Shown piece after piece: positions 1 to 6,198 of a stretch of 8,489 bases of DNA. The notes beneath the pieces are model-generated. The model had not been told where the DNA came from. It made no database searches and was given only the letters and a program-made list of their open reading frames with translations. The position numbers were made by a program, and so were the translations under genes. Where the stretch lies: assembly GCA_016929355.1 (NCBI GenBank), contig JAFGJA010000060.1:1-8489 (forward strand), read 5' to 3'. The stretch comes from Anaerolineae bacterium (GTDB lineage Bacteria; Chloroflexota; Anaerolineae; Aggregatilineales; Aggregatilineaceae). Each line of letters begins with the position of its first letter. Position 1 is the stretch's first letter.

Positions 1-629
1 GCCAACACCACCGCATGACCGTTAACCAGATGCGTTTCGTTATCTTCGAGCAGCTTATCATAGAGTTCGCGTTGTTCTGGCGAAAGGCGATGCTGCAAAA
101 AATCGCGAACCACGTCCAGGTTCGCGCCACGTTCCATCAGCCACGCGGCGCAGCGCATATCGCGCGGAGTGGTCGTGCCGTAGGTCAGCGCACCCGTATC
201 CTCATAGATGCCGAGCATGAGCAGGGTTGCTTCGAGCGGTTCAATATGTATGCCCTGTTCGATGATCTGCTCAACAAGTAAGGTGGTTGCTGCGCCAACG
301 ATGTCCCCGGTGAAGACGTGATTCGCCGCAAGTTCGCGCTGAAGCGGGTGGTGATCGATGAAATGAAGGGGTGTATCGGGGCGCATCCCGCGCGCGGTGG
401 CGAAACTCTGCGTATCCACCACCGTCACAAATTCCACGTCGCCGCCGCGTTTTAATTCGTCGCGCTGGACATAGGGCAGGGCGGTGGCGTAGAGCGTCAG
501 GAATTGATCAACATTGCGATTCACGCGTTTGGGGAGCACGGGCACTGCCGCCGGATCAAGCTTATACGCGGCCAGCATTGCGGCGGCGGCATCGAAATCG
601 GCGTTATCGTGCGTCAGTATTAGTTTCAC
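1..629 (-). CDS. DHH-family phosphoesterase, N-terminal part (likely head of a tRNA nucleotidyltransferase/poly(A) polymerase fusion)
   Basis: The 209 visible residues form a DHH (RecJ-like) phosphoesterase domain; the C-terminus lies beyond the left edge. Metal-binding motifs are in the usual order: THDNADFD at residues 6-13 (His7, Asp11, Asp13), VVDT at 70-73 (Asp72), DHHP at 92-95 and YEDTG at 142-146 (Asp144). Members of this superfamily hydrolyse phosphodiester bonds in small nucleotides or RNA/DNA with manganese. The stretch PVLPKRVNRNV at 30-40 and the segment around TTTPRD (152-157) resemble, from memory, the DHH domain that precedes two CBS domains and a class II CCA-adding/poly(A) polymerase module in many Chloroflexota and deltaproteobacterial proteins; the fusion itself cannot be seen here. 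An NrnA-type oligoribonuclease is the alternative. The start is GTG at 629, because the DHH core begins immediately there and no ATG, GTG or TTG was found in the nearby in-frame upstream codons. No good ribosome binding site is adjacent; an AGGAG lies about 30 bases upstream. Confidence 0.85.
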   Translation of the reverse strand, partial: MKLILTHDNADFDAAAAMLAAYKLDPAAVPVLPKRVNRNVDQFLTLYATALPYVQRDELKRGGDVEFVTVVDTQSFATARGMRPDTPLHFIDHHPLQRELAANHVFTGDIVGAATTLLVEQIIEQGIHIEPLEATLLMLGIYEDTGALTYGTTTPRDMRCAAWLMERGANLDVVRDFLQHRLSPEQRELYDKLLEDNETHLVNGHAVVL

Positions 630-692
630 GGGTTTAACTGTTTTTGTGTTTTTATCCCGCTCCTTTTTTATTTGAGATTTAATGGAGGGGGT

Positions 693-739
693 CTGATTGG
701 CAGAAAGACGAAAATTTGTAAGGCATTTGCCCTAATCAG
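693..739. repeat. Imperfect inverted repeat between dehydrogenase and DHH genes
   Basis: CTGATTGGCA at 693-702 is complementary to TGCC (728-731) plus AATCAG (734-739), with a two-base bulge (732-733) and a loop of 25 bases. It begins 12 bases past the dehydrogenase stop codon in the direction of transcription. No T-run follows on either strand, so it is not a classical intrinsic terminator. It could be an RNA stem that protects or separates the two messages, or an operator; no other feature was seen in this 121-base gap. Confidence 0.4.
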
Positions 740-750
740 TGTGGAAAGGG

Positions 751-1827
751 CTATCCCAACGCATCCCAGACTTCAAGTTTAGCCTTGACGCGGCGGATCA
801 CTTCGTCGGTGAATTCGCTGGTCATGGCCTGCCCGCCCAGATCGGCGGTGCGAATCCCATCATAGATCGTTTCGAGCGTCGATTCCCGGATCGCGCGGCA
901 GGCACGGGCCGCCTGTTCCCCTTTGATGTGGCTCAGGACGCTGGCCGCCGCCATGATCATGGCCACCGGATTCGCCAGATTCTTGCCGTACAGCGACGGC
1001 GCGGTCCCGTGTGGCGCTTCGGCAATCGCGGCATGGATCGTCAAATCTTCGTTGAAGCTGAGAATCACCGACTCTGATCCGGCAATTGTGCCGAACATTT
1101 TCAGCACCAGATCGGACATGCTATCGCCATCCCGGTTCAGCGTCGGAATCACCAGCGCTTCGCCGGTGCTTTCCAGCAGCAGGGCATAGGTGGCGTCGAT
1201 CAACTGCGGTTCATAACGCACGGCGGCATGGCGTTCTGAGGCCGCATCAAGTTCTTCTTTGAATATCCCCTCATACACCGGGCTGACCGTGTATTTCGGC
1301 CCGCCAAAGACCTTCGCCCCGTTTTTCTGAGCGTACTGAAACGCATATTCCGCGACGACACGGCAGGTCCGGCGCGAAATTTTTTCGGTACGATAGGCGA
1401 ATTCATTCAAGCCTTCGCCCTCGCGCCATTCTTTAGCCCCATACGCGCCGCCGGTTGCCATACGGACGACGGCAATCGGCGCGTGAATACCCGCAATCGG
1501 GCGCATGGGCGGAATGCGCCGCCCGACGCGCAAAATCACTTCGGCGTCAATCGCTTCGCGCAAAAGGGCGTTTGGACTGCCCACATCATCCTGATCGCCG
1601 GGGGTGATCGTCGCGGCTTTGAGGCCCAGGCCACTTTCTAGGACCGCTTCAGCCGCGTCATGAACGACTTGATTATTGGTTTGGCGACGGTTTTCCAGTG
1701 AGAGATCAAAGGTGCAAAAATCGATGTTCAGGCCGATCACCGACGAGGACAGCACACGCAGCGCTTCACCAAGCAATTCCTGTCCAGTTTCATCGCCTTG
1801 CATCACCACAATTGTGCAGTCATTCAC
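751..1827 (-). CDS. Isocitrate/isopropylmalate dehydrogenase family protein (isocitrate dehydrogenase-like)
   Basis: This 358-residue protein belongs to the beta-decarboxylating dehydrogenases, which oxidise and decarboxylate a 2-hydroxyacid using NAD(P) and a divalent metal. GDETG is at residues 11-15. SPNALLR at 84-90 matches the Ser-x-Asn-x-x-x-Arg substrate motif of isocitrate dehydrogenases. Arg122 and Tyr129 (in AYG) fit the next substrate-binding residues, Lys178 is the likely catalytic lysine, and Asp211, Asp235 and Asp239 (DGDSMSD) are the metal ligands. HGTAP at 273-277 begins the nucleotide loop. The TITP stretch (73-76), the YEGIFKE segment (185-191) and LETIYDGIRTADL (318-330) recall eukaryotic-type NADP isocitrate dehydrogenase, while length and the HGTAP loop look bacterial. 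After HGTAP come Ser-Leu, neither the Lys-Tyr nor the Arg-His usual for NADP use, so cofactor choice is open. The GTG start at 1827 has AAGGA at 1842-1838, ten bases upstream. The gene lies 31 bases after the response regulator, suggesting cotranscription. Isopropylmalate or homoisocitrate dehydrogenase activity is less likely. Confidence 0.85.
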   Translation of the reverse strand: MNDCTIVVMQGDETGQELLGEALRVLSSSVIGLNIDFCTFDLSLENRRQTNNQVVHDAAEAVLESGLGLKAATITPGDQDDVGSPNALLREAIDAEVILRVGRRIPPMRPIAGIHAPIAVVRMATGGAYGAKEWREGEGLNEFAYRTEKISRRTCRVVAEYAFQYAQKNGAKVFGGPKYTVSPVYEGIFKEELDAASERHAAVRYEPQLIDATYALLLESTGEALVIPTLNRDGDSMSDLVLKMFGTIAGSESVILSFNEDLTIHAAIAEAPHGTAPSLYGKNLANPVAMIMAAASVLSHIKGEQAARACRAIRESTLETIYDGIRTADLGGQAMTSEFTDEVIRRVKAKLEVWDALG

Positions 1828-1837
1828 GGGTCTATAT

Positions 1838-1842
1838 CCTTA
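1838..1842 (-). promoter_or_regulatory. Ribosome binding site deciding the GTG start of the dehydrogenase
   Basis: AAGGA on the minus strand sits ten bases before GTG at 1827. It lies within the 31-base gap after the regulator stop codon and supports a GTG rather than a later ATG start. Confidence 0.6.
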
Positions 1843-1858
1843 TAGGTAGCAATCTACG

Positions 1859-2377
1859 TTATTTTTTCTGATCGGGCTTCGGTTGGGTCAACGGTTGGTC
1901 CGGCGTGACCGGCGGGGTAACTGAAACGGGCGGTTGAATCGTGGTGGGGGTTGTGCCGTTCGATGATTTGGCGGACGCGGCCTGGCGGTTGGCGGCGGCT
2001 TGCGCGGCGCGCAGGGCCGGCACTTCCTCCACCGCTTTGATCAACGCATCCATGTTAATCGGCTTGTGGATGACCATATCCGCCCCAGCTTCGACCCGGC
2101 GTTCCTCAAGGTCCAGCGCTTCATAGGCCGTGACAAAAATGATCGGCAGGTCTTGGGTGGTTTCTTTTTGGCGCATCAATTTGCAGAGCGCGAAACCATC
2201 CAACTTGGGCATCATAATATCGAGCAGCACGACATCCGGGTTTTCGACCTCCGCCAGATCGAGCGCATCAACCGAATTCAGGGTCGTGATCGGGGCGTAT
2301 CCGCTAATTTCCAAGATGGTGCGCAGCAGATTCAGGGTATCCAGTTCATCATCAACGACTAAAATGCGTGTACTCAT
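1859..2377 (-). CDS. Stand-alone receiver (REC) response regulator with Pro/Thr-rich tail
   Basis: Residues 1-121 form a complete CheY-like receiver domain: acidic pair Asp9-Asp10 (VVDDE), phosphoacceptor Asp53 in LLDIMMP, switch Thr83 in FVTAY and Lys105 in HKP. It should be phosphorylated by a histidine kinase, most obviously the product of the gene just upstream. No output domain follows. A short Ala/Gln-rich, probably helical segment (122-137) leads into a tail to residue 172 rich in Pro, Thr, Gln and Lys that is likely disordered. Signalling would therefore go through protein contact or a phosphorelay, not through DNA binding by this protein. The ATG at 2377 is preceded by AAAGGTT (2390-2384) at normal spacing. 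The gene lies 83 bases after the kinase and 31 bases before the dehydrogenase. Confidence 0.93.
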   Translation of the reverse strand: MSTRILVVDDELDTLNLLRTILEISGYAPITTLNSVDALDLAEVENPDVVLLDIMMPKLDGFALCKLMRQKETTQDLPIIFVTAYEALDLEERRVEAGADMVIHKPINMDALIKAVEEVPALRAAQAAANRQAASAKSSNGTTPTTIQPPVSVTPPVTPDQPLTQPKPDQKK

Positions 2378-2424
2378 CCATATAACCTTTATAGATCATG
2401 TCGGCTTGGTTAATATTCTTCGCC

Positions 2425-2430
2425 ATTATA
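2425..2430 (-). promoter_or_regulatory. Candidate -10 box for an internal promoter of the response regulator
   Basis: A perfect TATAAT lies on the minus strand in the 83-base gap between kinase and regulator, about 48 bases before the regulator ATG. No convincing -35 box is found at 16 to 18 bases (TATCGC or similar), and there is no extended TG. It may allow the regulator and downstream genes to be made without the kinase, but chance is possible. Confidence 0.3.
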
Positions 2431-2449
2431 GCGGAAACCCATTCCCCGC
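2431..2449 (-). repeat. Short hairpin after the kinase gene
   Basis: On the minus strand GCGGGGA and TTTCCGC can pair around the loop ATGGG, with four GC, two GU and one AU pairs. It begins 11 bases past the kinase stop codon and directly abuts the TATAAT box. No U-run follows, so it is not an intrinsic terminator; it could be an mRNA-stabilising stem, or chance. Confidence 0.25.
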
Positions 2450-2460
2450 GATACTGCTAC

Positions 2461-5400
2461 CTAATCATCAATGGCGAGCGCGCTCGTTTTGGGCAGCGTC
2501 ATATAAAACCGGCTGCCCTCTCCGGGATCGCTTTCAACCCAGACGCGCCCATTATGCCCGACAATAATCTGGCGAACAACGGCCAATCCTAACCCGGTTC
2601 CACCAAAGCGCCGGGTTGTGCCGCTGTCCACCTGGTAAAAACGGTAGAAGATTTTGTCTTGCTCGTCAACCGGGATGCCGATCCCTTTATCGCGCACACA
2701 GACCCGCACACTCGCCCCGCCGGGGTCTTCGACCACCACGTCGATCTCGCTGCCGCGTGGACTGAATTTGATCGCGTTATCGATCAATTCTTTCAGCACA
2801 TCCTCGATCCGTTCGGGATCGGCGTATACTTCGGGCAGATTGTCGGCTATGTCCGGCATGATACGGATGCCTTGCGCGGCGGCCTGCGCGGTCATCTTGC
2901 GCACGGCGATGGCGACGACGCGCTCCAAATGGATCGATTCGAGCGTCAGATCGTAAGCGTCCGGTTCCTGCACCATGACAATATCTTCCACAATATCCGC
3001 GAGCTGCTGCGATTTGGTTGTCACCAGATCGATCACGTCGCGCTGTTCGGCATCGAATTCGCCAAAGGCTCCGTCCTGTAACAGCCGGACGTAACCGATA
3101 ATGTGGGTGAGCGGGGTGCGGAGTTCGTGCGAGAGATTTTGCAACAGATTGTTTTTGATTTGATCCGCCTGCCGCAACTGTTCATAAGCCGCTTCGAGCG
3201 CGGTGGCGCGCTGTTCCTGCTCCGTGTAGAGGGTGGAATTTTCCATCGCGTTACCGAGGATATTGGCGATCCCCTGGCACAGCGACATTTCATTTTGATC
3301 AAACACGCGCGGTTCCGGTTTGGAATCGATCAGCGTCACCAGCCCGCGTGACTCGCCGCGCACATGCAAGGGCGCAATCAGACACGTATGCCCCCCGACA
3401 CGCTGCAAAAATGCTTGTTCCGGTGTCGCTAACGCGGTGTTACGGACAATCGTGGTGGTTTCTCCCTGTTCGAGCGCATAGGCCAGGCTGGGGTACAACC
3501 GGGTATCCCATAGCTGCGAGGCTTGATTGACCCACAGCACCTGACCTGATTCGTACAACAGGCGGAAATTATCCTGCGCCTCATCCCAATAGGCCACGCT
3601 GCACCAATGGCTGCCGCTAAGTTGCAGGACATGCGCGCATAACGCGGCGAGTGGGGCCTGGTTGTGCCAGTTTTTCGCGTAGATGCGTTTGGCTTTCCAT
3701 CCGGCGATCATGTCGGCCATGCCCTGCGCGACAGTTTCTACCAGTTGGGCGGGCATCGAATCACCGGCTGTTTTGTTATACAACGTCAATACGCCCAGGA
3801 TGGTATCCGGCGCATCCGGCAGGTTGATCGGAAACGCGGCATAAGCATATAAGCCGGAGGCGTTAATTTCCTCGAAGACTAATGCATTCCCGTTGGCGCT
3901 GAGGGCGTTTTTATGGGCAAAGGCGGCGTGAGTCAGGGGGTGATCTTCCAGCGTGATGAGGGGGCCATTATCTGGCGGCCAATAACTTTTGACCGCTTCC
4001 GCCAGGGGTTCCAGGCGGTTCGCGCCGGGATACCAGTCCAGGATCAAGACGCGCTCAACCTTGATCGCATCGCGCAGGCGTTCCCCGATCTGGGCGAGAA
4101 TACTGCCGAAATCCAGAGTGGTGGTCACGGCGGCGCTGGCTTCCAGGAGTGTGCTGAGTTCGGCCACCCGGCGGCGCGTTTCATCGAGCAAGCGGGTATT
4201 TTCCAGCGCGATAGCAGCGGAACCGGCCAGTGTTTCCAGGACGGCGAGGTCTTGTGTTGAAAATATTTTATCGCCCAGGGTGACGATTTCCAGCACGCCC
4301 AACAGGTTATCCAACGTGATCACCGGCACGAGGAGCAGCGAGCGCACCTTGTCGCCATAAATAGCGGTGTAGGTTGCTTTGATTTCCCCTGGTTGTGTTA
4401 TATCCAGGATCAAATGCGATTGGGAATTTTGCGCCACCCAACCGATCAAGCCCTCACCTAACCGCATCCGCCGCCGCTTGTTCGGCGAAGCATAGAGGGG
4501 TGTATCAAAACGCGGCCCAACGGTAACGGTTTCGTATAATTCGCGCGTGTCCTTATCCACCAGGAATAATGACCCGGCCTGCCCATGTACCACTTCGCGG
4601 CTTGCTTCCAGGCTGACATTCACCACATCTTGATAGGTATTAGCCGCTGAAATCAAGGTTGAGGCGCGGTTCAGCGCTTGCAAGCGCAGGCGGTGCAGTT
4701 CGAGGGCATCACGGTTACTGTGCAGTTCAGAGAGATCGCTGACGACCATCACCGTAATCTGCCGTTGATCGCTGGGGTCGGATGTCACCGCGCGCGAGAG
4801 CAGCACCGGGATAATGCGCCCGCTTTGGGAATATAGGCTTTGATCAAACGGTTGTGTGCCGCGCCGTTTTTGCGTCAGACTCTCGATCAGTCGCGCGCTC
4901 TGATCGGGATGGAAGATTTTGCCGACGCTTTGCCCGTACAAGTCTTCGCGGGTGTAGCCGGTGAGCAGCAGCAAGCGGTTGTTGGCGTAGATGATTTTGG
5001 CTTCTTCATCGACCACAACCAAGCCTTCGCCCATCGTATCCAGCACCAACTGGCGGAAGGATTGTTCCGCTTTGGTTTGCGCTTCACTCGCGGCCAGATC
5101 GACTAACAGGCGCGCGTTTTTGACCACCATTGCGGCCTGACTGCTCAAGGAGTTGAGAATTTGCTGGGAGCGTTCGGAATCGGCAATGGTGTGATCGGAC
5201 GTGGCAAGCGCCAATACACCGACGATATCATTGGTGGCGATGAGCGGCAGCAAGGTGATATACGCCAGACCGAAACGCTCAAATGCCTGGGCAAACATGC
5301 TCCCCCCGGCCAGATCATGCCAGTTCGCAACGGGCATATCGAGCATGGCCCGGCGGGTCAGCGCCGCATCCACCAGGGGATTTTGCGCAGACAGGATCGG

Positions 5401-5976
5401 CAGCTGCCTCTCCGGTGGTTTGACTCCGACACGCTGCAAGAAGTCCCCGGCGTCGGCTACGCCAGCAATGATCCCAATTGCCTGGTGGACCAGATAACGA
5501 TTATCTTTGTCGATGGCGAGCAGCCATGCCAGATCACACGGCACAACGGCGAGTGTGGTGTAGACCATTTCCTCTGCTAACCGCAGATGATCCGGGACGG
5601 GTTCGGCAGGCGTGTTAATCAGGCGTTCCATACGCTGCAACAGGTCGGCAAAATGGATCGGTTTGGTCACATAATCCGCCGCCCCCGCGATCAGCCCTTC
5701 GCCGCGCGCTTCGGATGGGCTGCGGGCCGAGACTAAGATGACCGGGATGTTTTTAGTGGTCGGATTCAGATGTAAGCGGCGGCAGGTTTCGATGCCGTCC
5801 ATATCGGGCATCATCACGTCCAGCAAAATAATATCGGGCCGGACTTCTTCGGCCAGGGCCAGGGCTTGTTGTCCCCGTGAAGCCGACACCGTATCATACC
5901 CAGCGTTTTGCATGACATCCGTCAACATCATGACAGCATCAGGCATGTCGTCAACAATCAGCACCTTGAACGTCAT
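2461..5976 (-). CDS. Soluble multi-sensor histidine kinase: REC-GAF-PAS-GAF-GAF-GAF-HisKA-HATPase
   Basis: This 1171-residue cytosolic kinase has no membrane segment or signal peptide. Residues 1-121 are a receiver domain with Asp9-Asp10, phosphoacceptor Asp53 (LLDVMMP) and Lys105 (TKP). A GAF-like domain spans about 130-292, a PAS domain about 305-418 (MGEGLVVVDEEAKIIYAN near its start), and further GAF domains about 436-597 (with GEGLIGWVA), 605-760 and 770-915; the last two are more divergent. A coiled coil (917-942) leads into HisKA with the phosphorylated His950 in SHELRTPLTH, then HATPase with the N box around Asn1067 (ELIDNAIKFSP), G1 DKGIGIP (1096-1102) and G2 GGTGLGLAVV (1125-1134). 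All catalytic motifs are intact. GAF and PAS domains usually sense small ligands or redox state; no ligand can be named. The N-terminal receiver suggests input from another kinase. The ATG at 5976 was chosen because the receiver starts there with a weak GGGGA before it; a GTG at 6036 in the same frame adds 20 unrelated residues and almost coincides with the predicted transcription start. Confidence 0.95.
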   Translation of the reverse strand: MTFKVLIVDDMPDAVMMLTDVMQNAGYDTVSASRGQQALALAEEVRPDIILLDVMMPDMDGIETCRRLHLNPTTKNIPVILVSARSPSEARGEGLIAGAADYVTKPIHFADLLQRMERLINTPAEPVPDHLRLAEEMVYTTLAVVPCDLAWLLAIDKDNRYLVHQAIGIIAGVADAGDFLQRVGVKPPERQLPILSAQNPLVDAALTRRAMLDMPVANWHDLAGGSMFAQAFERFGLAYITLLPLIATNDIVGVLALATSDHTIADSERSQQILNSLSSQAAMVVKNARLLVDLAASEAQTKAEQSFRQLVLDTMGEGLVVVDEEAKIIYANNRLLLLTGYTREDLYGQSVGKIFHPDQSARLIESLTQKRRGTQPFDQSLYSQSGRIIPVLLSRAVTSDPSDQRQITVMVVSDLSELHSNRDALELHRLRLQALNRASTLISAANTYQDVVNVSLEASREVVHGQAGSLFLVDKDTRELYETVTVGPRFDTPLYASPNKRRRMRLGEGLIGWVAQNSQSHLILDITQPGEIKATYTAIYGDKVRSLLLVPVITLDNLLGVLEIVTLGDKIFSTQDLAVLETLAGSAAIALENTRLLDETRRRVAELSTLLEASAAVTTTLDFGSILAQIGERLRDAIKVERVLILDWYPGANRLEPLAEAVKSYWPPDNGPLITLEDHPLTHAAFAHKNALSANGNALVFEEINASGLYAYAAFPINLPDAPDTILGVLTLYNKTAGDSMPAQLVETVAQGMADMIAGWKAKRIYAKNWHNQAPLAALCAHVLQLSGSHWCSVAYWDEAQDNFRLLYESGQVLWVNQASQLWDTRLYPSLAYALEQGETTTIVRNTALATPEQAFLQRVGGHTCLIAPLHVRGESRGLVTLIDSKPEPRVFDQNEMSLCQGIANILGNAMENSTLYTEQEQRATALEAAYEQLRQADQIKNNLLQNLSHELRTPLTHIIGYVRLLQDGAFGEFDAEQRDVIDLVTTKSQQLADIVEDIVMVQEPDAYDLTLESIHLERVVAIAVRKMTAQAAAQGIRIMPDIADNLPEVYADPERIEDVLKELIDNAIKFSPRGSEIDVVVEDPGGASVRVCVRDKGIGIPVDEQDKIFYRFYQVDSGTTRRFGGTGLGLAVVRQIIVGHNGRVWVESDPGEGSRFYMTLPKTSALAIDD

Positions 5977-6045
5977 AAATCCCCACAATGTTTTATGTGA
6001 CTGGACAGTGAGCGGAAACGGGGTGGATGTCCCCACATTACGCTA

Positions 6046-6074
6046 ATTATACCCAAAACTGGTCAGAGTAGGAA
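6046..6074 (-). promoter_or_regulatory. Predicted promoter of the kinase operon
   Basis: The minus strand carries a perfect TATAAT at 6051-6046 and a weak -35 TTCCTA at 6074-6069 with 17-base spacing (three of six consensus matches). The predicted transcription start near 6039 gives a leader of roughly 60 bases before the ATG at 5976. Confidence 0.5.
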
Positions 6075-6083
6075 TCACTATGC

Positions 6084-6109
6084 TGACGGGGCTTCGCGTT
6101 CCCGCGTCA
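6084..6109. repeat. Inverted repeat in the divergent promoter region
   Basis: TGACG plus GGG (6084-6091) pairs with CCC (6101-6103) and CGTCA (6105-6109), leaving one bulged G at 6104 and a nine-base loop. It lies between the two divergent promoters and overlaps the predicted -35 region of the plus-strand gene. It could be an operator for a dimeric regulator; as it has no T-run and lies upstream of both genes, it is not a terminator. Confidence 0.35.
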
Positions 6110-6133
6110 CATCATGTAAAATTCCTGTACAAT
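6106..6133 (+). promoter_or_regulatory. Predicted promoter of the large plus-strand gene
   Basis: TACAAT at 6128-6133 is five of six matches to the -10 consensus. GTCACA at 6106-6111, 16 bases upstream, matches four of six positions of the -35. The predicted start near 6140 gives a leader of about 60 bases to the GTG at 6199. Confidence 0.4.
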
Positions 6134-6185
6134 AAAGATGTTTAGTGAGTGCAACGGTCAGACGAATCAACACCGCCAGCGTCAC

Positions 6186-6193
6186 GGGGAGGG
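6186..6193 (+). promoter_or_regulatory. Strong ribosome binding site deciding the GTG start
   Basis: GGGGAGGG lies five bases before GTG at 6199 and is the best Shine-Dalgarno sequence in the window. It fixes the start of the large plus-strand gene and argues against an ORF starting at 6149 in another frame. Confidence 0.7.
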
Positions 6194-6198
6194 TTTTT

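Noticed and set aside
739..1077. Plus-strand open frame of 112 codons over the dehydrogenase gene
   Set aside because: It is a GC-driven shadow of the intact dehydrogenase frame on the other strand.
2000..2362. Plus-strand open frame of 120 codons over the response regulator gene
   Set aside because: It lies entirely antisense to an intact receiver domain with all conserved residues, and its translation shows no domain.
2461..5976. Possibility that the kinase is membrane-bound
   Set aside because: No hydrophobic stretch long enough for a transmembrane helix is seen anywhere in the 1171 residues.
5977..6036. 20-residue N-terminal extension of the kinase from GTG 6036
   Set aside because: The extra residues are unlike a receiver domain start, and the GTG would lie about three bases after the predicted transcription start; ATG 5976 begins the receiver fold exactly.
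6084..6109. Inverted repeat considered as an intrinsic terminator
   Set aside because: No T-run follows on either strand and no gene ends there; both flanking genes start and diverge.
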